A stretch of 64,000 bases of DNA, taken from assembly GCF_003259435.1 (NCBI RefSeq), contig NZ_QLMA01000001.1, forward strand, positions 434,001-498,000. Reading direction: 5' to 3'. The notes below the pieces were generated by a model that worked only from the letters and a program-made list of their open reading frames with translations, searched no databases and was not told the origin of the DNA. Below, piece by piece: positions 51,872-61,348 of this stretch; the first letter of the stretch is position 1, and every line of letters starts with the position of its first letter. Source of the stretch: Chitinophaga dinghuensis (GTDB taxonomy: Bacteria; Bacteroidota; Bacteroidia; Chitinophagales; Chitinophagaceae). The position numbers and the translations under genes are program-made.

Positions 51872-52677
51872 TGAAAAATATACTCGCGGAAATAGTTGCG
51901 CATAAACAGATAGAAGTGGCAGCACGTAAACAACTTCGCAGCGTTGCTGAGTTGGAACAAGCGCCGATGTTTTCTCGTGAAACCCTGTCTCTGAGCGGTT
52001 TTCTGCGCCAGCCAGGAAAAACCGGCATCATCGCGGAATTCAAGCGCCGCTCTCCCTCTAAAGGACTGATTAATGGTAACGTAACTGTTCAGCAGGTAAC
52101 GACTGCGTATACACGCTATGGCGCTTCGGGATTATCTGTTCTCACAGATGAGAAATTCTTCGGCGGTACCACAGACGATCTGTTGCAGGCACGTAGCTAT
52201 AACCAGATTCCAATTCTGCGGAAAGACTTTGTAGTAGACGAATACCAGATCCTGGAAGCAAAAGCTATTGGCGCCGATGTGATCCTCCTGATTGCAGAAT
52301 GCCTCACTGCGGATGAAGTGAAACACTTATCCACCTTTGCGGCGAATATCGGACTGGAAGTGCTGCTGGAAGTACATAGCGAATCCCAACTGGAAAAAGT
52401 GAGCGATCACGTACACCTGGTGGGAGTGAATAATCGCGACCTGACTACTTTTCAGGTCGACTTCAACCGCTCCTGTGAGCTGGCGCCTAAAATCCCTGCG
52501 GATAAGGTGAAAGTGGCAGAAAGCGGTATTAATGATCCTGCAAATATCGTAACCCTGTATAAAGCAGGTTTCGAAGGTTTCCTCATCGGAGAACATTTCA
52601 TGCGCCAGGAAGATCCTGCCAGAGCATTTGAAAACTTCGTGCAGGAACTGGAACGGTTGAAATTAGCGCAACAATAA
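51871..52677 (+). CDS. trpC: Indole-3-glycerol-phosphate synthase
   Basis: A 268-residue TIM-barrel enzyme. Motifs: AEFKRRSPSKG (catalytic Lys), LSVLTDEKFFGG, ILRKDFVVDEYQ (catalytic Lys), LLIAECL, LEVHSESQL, VGVNNRDLTTF and AESGINDP. It is not fused to trpF, which follows after 12 bases. Confidence 0.95.
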   Translation: MKNILAEIVAHKQIEVAARKQLRSVAELEQAPMFSRETLSLSGFLRQPGKTGIIAEFKRRSPSKGLINGNVTVQQVTTAYTRYGASGLSVLTDEKFFGGTTDDLLQARSYNQIPILRKDFVVDEYQILEAKAIGADVILLIAECLTADEVKHLSTFAANIGLEVLLEVHSESQLEKVSDHVHLVGVNNRDLTTFQVDFNRSCELAPKIPADKVKVAESGINDPANIVTLYKAGFEGFLIGEHFMRQEDPARAFENFVQELERLKLAQQ

Positions 52678-52689
52678 ATCGGAGTAGTG

Positions 52690-53337
52690 ATGGAGATAAA
52701 AGTATGCGGAATTACCCGGTTAAGCGATTTACAAATGTTGTTGGAGAATAAAGCGGATTATGCCGGATTTATTTTCTACGAGCGCTCACCCCGTTTTGCT
52801 GCCAGTAAAATCGATGCCAGATCGGTAAGAGAAACCACTGGTATCAAAAAAGTAGGCGTATTTGTCAATGCCACTCTGGAACAGGTGATTCGTACCATTG
52901 TGGATTATGGATTGGATCTGGTACAATTGCATGGCGATGAGACACCAGCCTACTGTGCTGCTGTGGCTACAAAAGCGCCGGTTATCAAAGCGTTTCGTAT
53001 AGGCGCTGAGGTGAACTGGGAAAAAGATATCGCCCCTTTCATGGAGGTGACCCAGGCATTCCTTTTTGATACTGCTTCTGCAAAAGGCTATGGCGGTACC
53101 GGCGATCGTTTCAACTGGGAACTACTGCAACAATATCCTTTTCAACATCCTTTCCTGTTGAGTGGCGGTATTGCTCCTGGCCAGGAAGCGGAAATCGCAG
53201 CATTACAGCTGCCAGCTATGATCGCTGTTGACATCAACAGTAAATTTGAAGATAGTCCCGGTGTGAAAAATGCAGAAAAAGTAACTGCATTTATTACCGG
53301 CCTTCGTCTTGCGAAGCAGCAAACAACAAAACATTAA
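52690..53337 (+). CDS. trpF: Phosphoribosylanthranilate isomerase
   Basis: A 215-residue TIM barrel. The start is ATG 52690; a GTG three bases earlier is possible. KVCGITR holds the catalytic Cys7-type residue near position 6; [30 protein letters not shown] (with the catalytic Asp) and LLSGGIAPG follow. Confidence 0.95.
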   Translation: MEIKVCGITRLSDLQMLLENKADYAGFIFYERSPRFAASKIDARSVRETTGIKKVGVFVNATLEQVIRTIVDYGLDLVQLHGDETPAYCAAVATKAPVIKAFRIGAEVNWEKDIAPFMEVTQAFLFDTASAKGYGGTGDRFNWELLQQYPFQHPFLLSGGIAPGQEAEIAALQLPAMIAVDINSKFEDSPGVKNAEKVTAFITGLRLAKQQTTKH

Positions 53338-53363
53338 TCGTCAAACAACAAAAATATTATAAC

Positions 53364-54572
53364 ATGGACATTGCGATTGATACCAGCAAATCCAAGTATC
53401 ATGTGGATGAAAACGGTTACTACGGCAGGTTCGGTGGCGCTTATATCCCGGAAATGCTGTACCCGAACGTAGAGGAATTACAGCGTAGATATATGGAGGT
53501 GTTAAAAGATCCGGCATTTCAGGCGGAATTCGAAGATCTCCTGAAAAACTATGTAGGACGCCCTTCTCCGCTGTATCTTGCCAAGCGGCTGTCTGAAAAA
53601 TATGGCGCGAAAATCTTCCTGAAAAGAGAAGACCTGAACCATACCGGTGCACATAAAGTAAATAATACCATCGGTCAGATCCTCCTGGCAAAGCGACTGG
53701 GTAAAAACCGTATCATCGCTGAAACAGGCGCTGGTCAGCACGGTGTGGCTACCGCTACCGTCTGTGCCCTGATGGGAATGGAATGTGTGGTGTATATGGG
53801 AAGTATCGACATTGAGCGTCAGGCGCCCAATGTGGCCCGTATGAAAATGCTGGGTGCAACAGTAGTACCTGCAACCAGCGGTAGTAAAACGCTGAAAGAT
53901 GCTACCAACGAAGCTATCCGCGACTGGATCAATAACCCGGTAGATACCCATTATATCCTGGGTACCGCCGCAGGGCCACATCCTTATCCTGACATGGTGG
54001 CGCGTTTCCAATCCGTAATCAGTGAGGAAATCAAGAAACAACTGAAAGAACATACCGGTAACGAAAATCCGAACTATCTCGTTGCTTGTATAGGTGGCGG
54101 TAGTAACGCCGCAGGTACTTATTTTCACTATGTGGATGTGCCGGAAGTAAAGATCGTAGCCGTAGAAGCAGGCGGTAAAGGCGTGCATAGCGGCTTCTCT
54201 GCCGCTACTACCCAACTGGGGAAAATTGGTATCATCCATGCCAGCAAAACGTTGCTGATGCAAACAGATGATGGCCAGATTGTAGAACCACACAGTATCT
54301 CTGCAGGATTGGATTATCCAGGCATCGGACCTATGCATGCGCATCTGTTCGAATCAGGAAGAGGTTTATTCCTCTCCGCTACGGATGATGAAGCCCTGGC
54401 AGCGGCTTATGAACTGAGTTTGCTGGAAGGGATTATTCCTGCCATGGAATCGGCTCACGCCCTCGCGAAGCTGAAAGACCTGCCCCTGAAACCGGAAGAT
54501 GTAGTGGTACTCTGCCTTTCAGGCCGTGGAGATAAAGATCTGAATACCTATATCGCTAACATGAAAAAGTAA
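53364..54572 (+). CDS. trpB: Tryptophan synthase beta chain
   Basis: A 402-residue PLP enzyme that joins indole and serine. Features: [12 protein letters not shown], the Schiff-base Lys in HTGAHKVNN (about residue 92), [13 protein letters not shown] (with catalytic Glu), [10 protein letters not shown] for the PLP phosphate, and a C-terminal LSGRGDKD. This is the common TrpB1 type, which pairs with TrpA encoded 6 bases later. Confidence 0.97.
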   Translation: MDIAIDTSKSKYHVDENGYYGRFGGAYIPEMLYPNVEELQRRYMEVLKDPAFQAEFEDLLKNYVGRPSPLYLAKRLSEKYGAKIFLKREDLNHTGAHKVNNTIGQILLAKRLGKNRIIAETGAGQHGVATATVCALMGMECVVYMGSIDIERQAPNVARMKMLGATVVPATSGSKTLKDATNEAIRDWINNPVDTHYILGTAAGPHPYPDMVARFQSVISEEIKKQLKEHTGNENPNYLVACIGGGSNAAGTYFHYVDVPEVKIVAVEAGGKGVHSGFSAATTQLGKIGIIHASKTLLMQTDDGQIVEPHSISAGLDYPGIGPMHAHLFESGRGLFLSATDDEALAAAYELSLLEGIIPAMESAHALAKLKDLPLKPEDVVVLCLSGRGDKDLNTYIANMKK

Positions 54573-54578
54573 GACAGT

Positions 54579-55349
54579 ATGCAGAACCGTATAGATCAAC
54601 TGTTTGCTTCGGGGAAGAAAAATATCCTGAATATATATTGTACCGCAGGTTTTCCTGAACTGAACGATACTGTTAAAGTAATGGAGGCCCTCCAGGAAAA
54701 TGGCGTAGACATCATCGAACTGGGCATGCCCTTTTCAGATCCGCTGGCAGACGGCCCTGTTATCCAGGATAGCAGTACCCGTGCCTTGCAGAATGGCATG
54801 AGTCTACATAAACTATTTGAACAACTGGCTGGATTTCGCTCAAAAATTCATATTCCGGTCATATTAATGGGCTACCTTAATCCGGTATTACGATTCGGTG
54901 TAGAAGAGTTCCTGCAAAAATGCGCGGAAACGGGCGTAGATGGCCTTATCCTTCCGGATCTTCCAATGGCAGAATATGAACGCGATTATAAGCCGCTCTT
55001 CGAAAAATACAACCTGGACCTGATTTTCCTGGTAACGCCGGAAACAAGCGAAGCAAGATTGCGCAAAATCGATGAGCTCAGCAGAGGCTTCATCTATGCA
55101 GTGTCTTCCAGTTCTACCACAGGGAAAAATACAGATATGGGTAACCAGGAAGCGTATTTTGCCCGATTAAAAAATATGCAGTTAAAGAACCCGGTGATGA
55201 TCGGTTTTGGTATCAGGGATAAAGCTACCTTCGATGCCGCCGCCGCTCATGCCAACGGAGCAATCATAGGTACTGCATTTATCAAAGCAATTGAGAACAG
55301 TACTGACCTCAAGGCTACCATAAAAGATTTTGTAGCAGGTGTTCGTTAG
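54579..55349 (+). CDS. trpA: Tryptophan synthase alpha chain
   Basis: A 256-residue TIM barrel that cleaves indole-3-glycerol phosphate. Catalytic Glu in DIIELGMPFSDPLADGP (about residue 49) and Asp in VDGLILPDLPMAE (about 60 residues later) are present, as are FIYAVSSSSTTG and GFGIRDKAT. It ends the trp set. hisH starts 27 bases downstream on the same strand without any visible terminator. Confidence 0.96.
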   Translation: MQNRIDQLFASGKKNILNIYCTAGFPELNDTVKVMEALQENGVDIIELGMPFSDPLADGPVIQDSSTRALQNGMSLHKLFEQLAGFRSKIHIPVILMGYLNPVLRFGVEEFLQKCAETGVDGLILPDLPMAEYERDYKPLFEKYNLDLIFLVTPETSEARLRKIDELSRGFIYAVSSSSTTGKNTDMGNQEAYFARLKNMQLKNPVMIGFGIRDKATFDAAAAHANGAIIGTAFIKAIENSTDLKATIKDFVAGVR

Positions 55350-55376
55350 ACCTGCACATAAGCAATCAGTTCAATT

Positions 55377-55970
55377 ATGAAAACAGTAATTGTAAAATAC
55401 AACGCCGGAAATATACGCTCAGTGCAGTTTGCACTGGAGCGTATAGGCGTTAACGGTATCGTAACGGATGATGAAACAGAAATCCGTTCCGCAGATAAAG
55501 TAATTTTCCCTGGCGTAGGCGAAGCCAGCACTGCCATGCAATACTTAAAAGAACGTAAGCTGGATCAGGTAATCAAAAATCTGAAACAGCCGGTACTGGG
55601 TATCTGTCTGGGTATGCAGCTGATGTGCAGCCACTCCGAGGAAAATGATACGCCTTGCATGGGCATCTTCGAGACCCCTGTAAAGAAGTTTACTTCCCCT
55701 GTGGAAAACCTGCTGAAGATACCGCAGATTGGCTGGAATAACATTACCAACCTGCATAGCGTACTCTTTGAACATGTTCCTGAAAACAGTTACATGTATT
55801 TTGTACATAGTTACTACGCAGCATTAGGGGCAGACACGGTGGCCATTACCAACTACGTTATCAATTACAGCTCCGCACTGCAAAAGGATAATTTCTATGC
55901 GGTACAGTTTCACCCGGAGAAATCTGCGGAAGCCGGCGCCCGTATCATCGAGAACTTTTTGAATATATAA
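55377..55970 (+). CDS. hisH: Imidazole glycerol phosphate synthase, glutamine amidotransferase subunit
   Basis: A 197-residue class I glutamine amidotransferase: KYNAGNIRSV at the start, FPGVGEA, nucleophile Cys in LGICLGMQLM (about residue 78), and the His-Glu pair in VQFHPEKS. It feeds ammonia to HisF, encoded two genes downstream. It resumes the his pathway right after trpA. Confidence 0.96.
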   Translation: MKTVIVKYNAGNIRSVQFALERIGVNGIVTDDETEIRSADKVIFPGVGEASTAMQYLKERKLDQVIKNLKQPVLGICLGMQLMCSHSEENDTPCMGIFETPVKKFTSPVENLLKIPQIGWNNITNLHSVLFEHVPENSYMYFVHSYYAALGADTVAITNYVINYSSALQKDNFYAVQFHPEKSAEAGARIIENFLNI

Positions 55971-55974
55971 ACAA

Positions 55975-57117
55975 ATGAATATACAACGCATCAGTGCAGA
56001 GGATACCTTACAGCTGCGACGGGATGTACTTTATCCCAATGAATCGCTGGCAGCCGTAATGGTGGAAGGAGATGATGACGGACTTCATTTTGGCGTCTAT
56101 GAAGGAACACAACTGGTAACAGTTGTTTCGTTGTTTATAAAAGGACCTGAAGCCCAGTTCAGAAAACTGGCTACACTTCCCGCCTGTCAGGGACGTGGTT
56201 ACGCTAAAGCCATCCTTGCACATGTATCCGATATCTGCCTGCATCACGGCGTGAAAACACTTTGGTGTCATGCAAGAGAGTCGGCCGCTACTTTTTATAA
56301 CCGACTTGGCTATTCCAAGGTGGGGGATTATTTCACAAAAAATGGGATCGTATTTGTGAAAATGCAGATTCCACTGGCAGTTAAAATCATGAAGTCAACT
56401 ATAGAAATTATTCCTGCAATTGATATCATCGACGGTAAATGCGTGCGCCTTACACAAGGCGATTACAGTCAACAGAAAGTATATAATGAACATCCACTGG
56501 AAGTAGCGCTGGAGTTTGAAGCCATTGGCGTAAAACGTTTGCATCTGGTAGACCTGGATGGCGCTAAGAAAGGAGCGGTTGTAAACTGGAAAGTACTGGA
56601 AGCAATTGCCGGAAAAACCTCGCTGATCACTGATTTTGGCGGCGGTATCAAAACGGATAAAGATTTACAGATCGTATTCGAATCAGGCGCCTCCCTTGCC
56701 ACTATTGGCAGCGTAGCGGCCAAACAGCCAGAACTGTTTACCAGTTGGGTGAAACAGTATGGACAGGAAAAAATATTCCTGGGCGCTGATGTGAAAGACG
56801 AAAAGATCGCAGTAGGCGGTTGGTTAGAGACAACCACGCTATCAGTATACGACTTCCTGGAACAACATATCGCCAATGGCGTACAAAATATTTTCTGTAC
56901 AGATATTGCGAAAGACGGACTGCTACAAGGTCCTAGCCTGGATCTCTACAAAAAAATCCTGGAACAATTCCAGCACATTAATTTTGTGGCGAGCGGAGGT
57001 GTCAGCAATATCGCTGATGTAGTGGCACTACAGGAAATTGGCTGTAGTGGCGTAATTATCGGTAAAGCTATTTATGAGGGTAAAATCTCTATGGCTGAAT
57101 TAAAACCATTCCTCTAA
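55975..57117 (+). CDS. hisA: GNAT acetyltransferase fused to HisA (ProFAR isomerase)
   Basis: This 380-residue frame has two parts. Residues 1 to about 135 form a GNAT domain: [20 protein letters not shown] is the acetyl-CoA-binding V/I-x-x-x-Q/R-G-x-G-x-A motif (CQGRGYAK), and [15 protein letters not shown] is the usual GNAT end. Residues 139-380 are a complete His[21 protein letters not shown] with catalytic Asp, [34 protein letters not shown] with the second Asp, and VASGGVSN. Methionine 139 (ATG 56389) could be an internal start giving HisA alone. No frameshift is seen. The GNAT role is unknown. Confidence 0.93.
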   Translation: MNIQRISAEDTLQLRRDVLYPNESLAAVMVEGDDDGLHFGVYEGTQLVTVVSLFIKGPEAQFRKLATLPACQGRGYAKAILAHVSDICLHHGVKTLWCHARESAATFYNRLGYSKVGDYFTKNGIVFVKMQIPLAVKIMKSTIEIIPAIDIIDGKCVRLTQGDYSQQKVYNEHPLEVALEFEAIGVKRLHLVDLDGAKKGAVVNWKVLEAIAGKTSLITDFGGGIKTDKDLQIVFESGASLATIGSVAAKQPELFTSWVKQYGQEKIFLGADVKDEKIAVGGWLETTTLSVYDFLEQHIANGVQNIFCTDIAKDGLLQGPSLDLYKKILEQFQHINFVASGGVSNIADVVALQEIGCSGVIIGKAIYEGKISMAELKPFL

Positions 57118-57127
57118 ATTTAATAGT

Positions 57128-57883
57128 ATGCTCACCAAACGAATTATACCTTGCCTGGATATCAAAGACGGCAGAACCGTTAAGGGCATTAACTTTGAGA
57201 ATATCCGCGATGCCGGCGACCCTATTGAACTGGGAGCGCTGTATGCATCTCAGGGCGCCGATGAACTGGTGTTCCTGGATATTACCGCTACCAACGAACG
57301 CCGGAAAACATTGTCGGCACTCGTAACAGAAATTGCCCGTCATGTGAATATTCCTTTCACCGTTGGCGGAGGCATCTCCTCTGTGGAAGATGTAAGTGTA
57401 CTGCTGCAATCTGGAGCGGACAAAATCTCCGTAAATACCTCTGCATTTAAGAATCCAGTACTGATAGACCATCTGGCCAGAGAATTTGGTAGTCAGTGTA
57501 TCGTGCTGGCCATCGATACCCGCTATGAAGAAGGTGATTGGTACGTATACCTGAACGGAGGTCGTGTGAAGACAGATATCAAAGCGTATGACTGGGCTAA
57601 AGAAGCTGTAAACAGAGGCGCAGGTGAGATCTTACTCACTTCCATGAATAATGATGGTACTAAGAAAGGATTTGCACTGGACATCACCGGCCAGTTGTCG
57701 CAAAATCTGAATGTACCCGTGATTGCTTCCGGTGGCGCCGGCACGATGGAACATTTTGTGGATGTTTTTGAGAATGCCCAGGCAGACGCGGCTTTGGCAG
57801 CCAGCATTTTCCACTATAAGGAAATTGAAATCCCTGCACTGAAGAATTTCCTCTATCAGAAAGGGGTGAATATGAGATTTTAA
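57128..57883 (+). CDS. hisF: Imidazole glycerol phosphate synthase, cyclase subunit
   Basis: A 251-residue TIM barrel, homologous to His[16 protein letters not shown] has the catalytic Asp11; [32 protein letters not shown] (Asp130-type residue), [14 protein letters not shown] and [12 protein letters not shown] are all present. It works with HisH to make the imidazole ring and AICAR. Confidence 0.97.
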   Translation: MLTKRIIPCLDIKDGRTVKGINFENIRDAGDPIELGALYASQGADELVFLDITATNERRKTLSALVTEIARHVNIPFTVGGGISSVEDVSVLLQSGADKISVNTSAFKNPVLIDHLAREFGSQCIVLAIDTRYEEGDWYVYLNGGRVKTDIKAYDWAKEAVNRGAGEILLTSMNNDGTKKGFALDITGQLSQNLNVPVIASGGAGTMEHFVDVFENAQADAALAASIFHYKEIEIPALKNFLYQKGVNMRF

Positions 57884-57903
57884 CAAGACGAAATACAATA
57901 TTT

Positions 57904-58497
57904 ATGCAGATAGACTTTCAGAAATCAGCAGATGGCCTGGTACCGGCTATTATACAGGATGCAGCTACGCAGAAAGTGCTGATGCTGGGATATATGAACC
58001 AGGAAGCCCTGGAAAAAACACTCAACGAGAAAAAAGTGACTTTCTTTAGTCGCTCCAAACAACGTTTATGGACAAAAGGAGAAGAAAGCGGTAATTTCCT
58101 TTTCCTCCAGGATATCAAGGTAGATTGTGATGCAGATACACTGTTGATCAAAGCCAATCCGGTAGGTCCTGTTTGCCATACCGGCGCAGATACCTGCTGG
58201 GAGGAGAAAAATATCAGTAACGACTTCCTGTATGAACTGGAAGGGATCATCACAGACCGTATCAATAATCCTACGGAAAACTCCTATACCGCCAAGTTAT
58301 TTGCTCGTGGTATTAACAAAATGGCGCAAAAAGTAGGAGAAGAAGCGGTGGAAGTAGTCATTGAAGCGAAAGATGACAACAATGAATTATTTTTGAACGA
58401 ATCGGCCGATTTGCTGTTTCACTATCTCATCCTGCTGCAAGCAAAAGGATTTACGCTCAGTGATGTAATTTCGGTGCTGAAGCAAAGGCATAAATAG
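57904..58497 (+). CDS. hisIE: Bifunctional phosphoribosyl-AMP cyclohydrolase / phosphoribosyl-ATP pyrophosphohydrolase
   Basis: A 197-residue fusion. Residues 1 to about 105 are HisI: VLMLGYMNQEAL, FFSRSKQRLWTKGE, DIKVDCDADTLL and GPVCHTGADTCW, with the Zn- and Mg-binding Cys and Asp residues. Residues about 110-197 are HisE: NSYTAKLFARG, KMAQKVGEEAVEVVIEA and NESADLLFHYLILL with the acidic metal site. It is the last gene of the block. No terminator is visible before the TlpA gene 24 bases downstream, so read-through is likely. Confidence 0.96.
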   Translation: MQIDFQKSADGLVPAIIQDAATQKVLMLGYMNQEALEKTLNEKKVTFFSRSKQRLWTKGEESGNFLFLQDIKVDCDADTLLIKANPVGPVCHTGADTCWEEKNISNDFLYELEGIITDRINNPTENSYTAKLFARGINKMAQKVGEEAVEVVIEAKDDNNELFLNESADLLFHYLILLQAKGFTLSDVISVLKQRHK

Positions 58498-58521
58498 GTA
58501 TATTTATTAAAATTTTAATTT

Positions 58522-59607
58522 ATGAAACGATTTCTGTTGTTAGTGGGAACGGTATTGCTTACTGGTGCAGTATATGCTCAGGAAGTGGTATCCGGTGTGA
58601 TTAAGGGAGGTACCGGAAAATATCTTTATTTGTTTGACGATAATGACAATAGCCCGGATGATTCAGTACTGATTAAGAATGATCAGTTCAGTTTTAAAAT
58701 AAAATCGCCTAAGCAGCCATCTATTTACGCCCTCATTCTCAAGGATGTGGAGTATCCAATGTTGTTTGTCAGCGGAGAAGGTCCGGTACATTATGTAACA
58801 ACAGCCACCACGTTTCCTATTGCCAGCGAAGTAAAGGCTGGTCAGAATACCCGGGATATGCAGACTTACCAGAAGGCTTTTGAGCCCCTGATTAAGCAGG
58901 CAGCAACCCTTAATAAAGAAGCCAGCGCCATCAACGGGACAGACGAACCTGCAAAAGCCGCCTTCCGTCAGAAAGTGGAGGTTTTCAGTAAAGAAGTGAT
59001 TGAAGTAGGTACTAATTACGTAAAAGCCCATCCGAAAAGCATTGCCAGCGTTTGGCTGATGCTGAATGAACTTCGTAACAGGGTACAACCGGATACTTTC
59101 AAAGAGCTTTTTACCGGACTAGATAAGACCGTCCAAAATAGCAAATATGGAGAAATGGCTACCGCCTATATAAAAAGTGCCTACAGAAATGCAGTGGGCG
59201 TAACGGCGGAAGATTTTGTACAGGAAGACGTGAAAGGTACGCTGGTAAAGCTTTCTTCTTACAAAGGAAAATATGTACTGGTAGATTTCTGGGCTAGCTG
59301 GTGTGGGCCTTGCCGTCAGGAGAATCCTAACGTAGTAAAAGCTTATAATAAGTATAAAGATAAGAATTTCACCATATTAGGCGTGTCCCTGGATGAGAAT
59401 AAGGACCGTTGGTTGGGCGCTATCACGCAGGATGGACTGGCATGGACCCAGGTATCCGATTTGAAAGGCTGGGGGAATGAAGTGGCCGTACAGTATGGTA
59501 TTCAATCTATTCCGTCCAACTTCCTGGTGGACCCTAATGGGAAGATCATTGCACGCAACCTTAGAGGAGAAGCATTAGAAGCCAAACTGGCAGAACTGCT
59601 GCAATAG
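58522..59607 (+). CDS. TlpA-like thioredoxin-domain protein with DUF4369-like N-terminus
   Basis: This 361-residue protein has a signal peptide (LLLVGTVLLTGAVYAQ). The first about 210 residues match the DUF4369-type sandwich plus helical linker (VVSGVIKGGTGKYLYLFDD). The C-terminal TlpA/AhpC thioredoxin domain has DFWASWCGPCRQENP (CGPC near residue 260) and IPSNFLVDPNGKI with the cis-Pro. It is a periplasmic disulfide reductase type. It may be co-transcribed with hisIE. A paralogue follows. Confidence 0.85.
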   Translation: MKRFLLLVGTVLLTGAVYAQEVVSGVIKGGTGKYLYLFDDNDNSPDDSVLIKNDQFSFKIKSPKQPSIYALILKDVEYPMLFVSGEGPVHYVTTATTFPIASEVKAGQNTRDMQTYQKAFEPLIKQAATLNKEASAINGTDEPAKAAFRQKVEVFSKEVIEVGTNYVKAHPKSIASVWLMLNELRNRVQPDTFKELFTGLDKTVQNSKYGEMATAYIKSAYRNAVGVTAEDFVQEDVKGTLVKLSSYKGKYVLVDFWASWCGPCRQENPNVVKAYNKYKDKNFTILGVSLDENKDRWLGAITQDGLAWTQVSDLKGWGNEVAVQYGIQSIPSNFLVDPNGKIIARNLRGEALEAKLAELLQ

Positions 59608-59678
59608 CCGTTTATCAATTTCAGGTTGATTTTCCCCGCCTGTTTGAGCAAATTTGTTATTCGTAAAAATAAAAACCA

Positions 59679-60815
59679 ATGAAAAAATTAATTGTAAGCG
59701 CCGCTTTGTTAATGCCGGCCTTATTGTTTGCCCAGGATAAAAAGACTGTTACCGGAAAACCTTTCACCATTCAGGGAACTGTTGCCAACCAAAAGACCCC
59801 GGCAAAAGTATTTTTAAGAATGCGTAAAGGTGGTGAATCGTATATCGACAGCACTCTTACGAAAGATGGTAAATTCACTATCTCCGGCCTGATCGAAGAG
59901 CCAACAATGGCTGGTCTGATGCTTTCTCCTGAAGATGCAGGAAAATCAATGTCCATGCGTAAAGATATGCTGGCCATTTTCCTGGATAAAGGCACCACTA
60001 CCGTAACTACTACAGATTCTATCAGCAAAGCTACTGTTACCGGTTCCAAAGCAAATGACGACTATAACAAACTGACAGAACAACTGAAAGGTGTAAACGC
60101 TGCAGGTAAATCCCTCCAGGCAGAATACCGCGAACTGGCACAGAAACAAGATAAAGAAGGTATCAAAGCCCTCGAAGCAAGATTTGATTCCCTCGACGCT
60201 GAAGAAAAGAAAATCGAAAAAGAATTCTACTTCGCAAATCAAGGTTCTCCTATCGCAATGTTCGTGCTGAACCAGGTAGCAGGTTATGACCTGGACCCTA
60301 AAGCAATCGAACCACTGTACAAAAAACTCGATAAAGACGCTAAAAACAGCCCTTCTGGTAAAGAATTCGCTAAAAGACTGGAAGCTGCCCGCAAAACTGC
60401 CGTAGGTAGCCCTGCAATTGAATTTGCACAGGCAGATAGCACCGGTAAAAACGTAGCGCTGTCTTCTTTCCGTGGTAAATATGTACTGGTTGACTTCTGG
60501 GCCAGCTGGTGCGGACCTTGCCGCGCTGAAAATCCAAACGTGGTAAAAGCTTACGAGAAATTCAATCCTAAAGGATTCGAAATCCTCGGCGTTTCCCTGG
60601 ATGATAAAAAAGAAAAATGGCAAGCTGCTATCTCCGCAGATAAACTCACCTGGACACACGTTTCCGACCTGAAAGGCTGGAAAAACACCGTAGCTGAAAT
60701 GTACGGCGTACGCGCTATCCCGCAGAACGTACTGATTGATCCTAAAGGAAAAATCATCGCTAAAAACCTCCGTGGTGAAGATCTGGAAAAGAAACTGGCG
60801 GAATTACTGCCATAA
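59679..60815 (+). CDS. TlpA-like thioredoxin-domain protein, paralogue of the preceding gene
   Basis: This 378-residue protein has a signal peptide (LIVSAALLMPALLFAQ). It has the same architecture: a DUF4369-like sandwich (about 25-115; KTPAKVFLRMRKGGESY), a charged helical linker, and a thioredoxin domain with DFWASWCGPCRAENP and AIPQNVLIDPKGKI. The shared segments (CGPCR.ENPNVVKAY, SDLKGW) show recent common origin with the 58522 gene. The codon use is unusually even and C-ending, which hints at higher expression. A strong terminator follows. Confidence 0.87.
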   Translation: MKKLIVSAALLMPALLFAQDKKTVTGKPFTIQGTVANQKTPAKVFLRMRKGGESYIDSTLTKDGKFTISGLIEEPTMAGLMLSPEDAGKSMSMRKDMLAIFLDKGTTTVTTTDSISKATVTGSKANDDYNKLTEQLKGVNAAGKSLQAEYRELAQKQDKEGIKALEARFDSLDAEEKKIEKEFYFANQGSPIAMFVLNQVAGYDLDPKAIEPLYKKLDKDAKNSPSGKEFAKRLEAARKTAVGSPAIEFAQADSTGKNVALSSFRGKYVLVDFWASWCGPCRAENPNVVKAYEKFNPKGFEILGVSLDDKKEKWQAAISADKLTWTHVSDLKGWKNTVAEMYGVRAIPQNVLIDPKGKIIAKNLRGEDLEKKLAELLP

Positions 60816-60849
60816 TCTTCCGAAATAATGCTTGTTTCATAAACATATC

Positions 60850-60874
60850 GGGCAGCCTTCAGGCTGCCCTTTTT
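60850..60874 (+). terminator. Intrinsic terminator after the TlpA pair
   Basis: GGGCAGCC (60850-60857), loop TTCA, GGCTGCCC (60862-60869), then T5. A textbook hairpin 35 bases after the stop at 60815. Confidence 0.92.
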
Positions 60875-60905
60875 GTTATCCCAGAAAAAAAATCTTTTAA
60901 AAAAA

Positions 60906-60949
60906 TTTGGACAATTACGAAATGTTCGTAGATTTACGAAACATTCGTA
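60906..60949 (+). promoter_or_regulatory. Promoter with two BlaI/MecI-type operators
   Basis: TTTG at 60906-60909 and TAGATTTA at 60929-60936 (one mismatch to TAnnTTTG, 19-base spacer) form the promoter. Two perfect dyads overlap it: TACGAAATGTTCGTA (60916-60930) and TACGAAACATTCGTA (60935-60949), 19 bases apart centre to centre. Their position, directly before a BlaI/MecI gene, points to autorepression. Confidence 0.85.
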
Positions 60950-60969
60950 GATGTAAAAAAAGTCACCTA

Positions 60970-61332
60970 ATGGAAAAGCTAAGTCAGCAGGAAGAAACTG
61001 CTATGGTAGCAATTTGGAAAGTGGGTAAGGGGTTCGTGAAGGACTTCCTGGAAGTACATGCTTCCCCCGCTCCGCCATATACAACCCTGGCCTCCACTAT
61101 TAAAAACCTGGAGAAAAAAGGTTACATCGAAAGCCGTAAAGTAGGTAACGTATATGAATATACGCCAGTAGTAGAGGAACAGAGTTACAAACAGAAGTAT
61201 ATGAACAGCTTCGTAAAAGACTACTTCGCCAATTCCTACAAGGAACTGGTGTCCTTCTTTGCGAAAGAGAAAAAGATAAGCCCTGATGAACTGAAAGAGA
61301 TCATCAAGATGATTGAAAAAGACAACCATTAA
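60970..61332 (+). CDS. BlaI/MecI/CopY family transcriptional repressor
   Basis: A 120-residue protein read from ATG 60970; a longer in-frame start at 60907 would lie in the promoter. It has the winged-helix of the family: LSQQEETAMVAIWKVGKGFVKD is represented by EETAMVAIW, then PPYTTLASTIKNLEKKGYIE as the recognition helix and GNVYEYTPVV wing, followed by a dimerisation tail. It is expected to bind the two dyads upstream and to be cleaved when the M56 protease encoded next door is activated. Confidence 0.93.
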   Translation: MEKLSQQEETAMVAIWKVGKGFVKDFLEVHASPAPPYTTLASTIKNLEKKGYIESRKVGNVYEYTPVVEEQSYKQKYMNSFVKDYFANSYKELVSFFAKEKKISPDELKEIIKMIEKDNH

Positions 61333-61348
61333 TGTAAAAATTCGCTTT

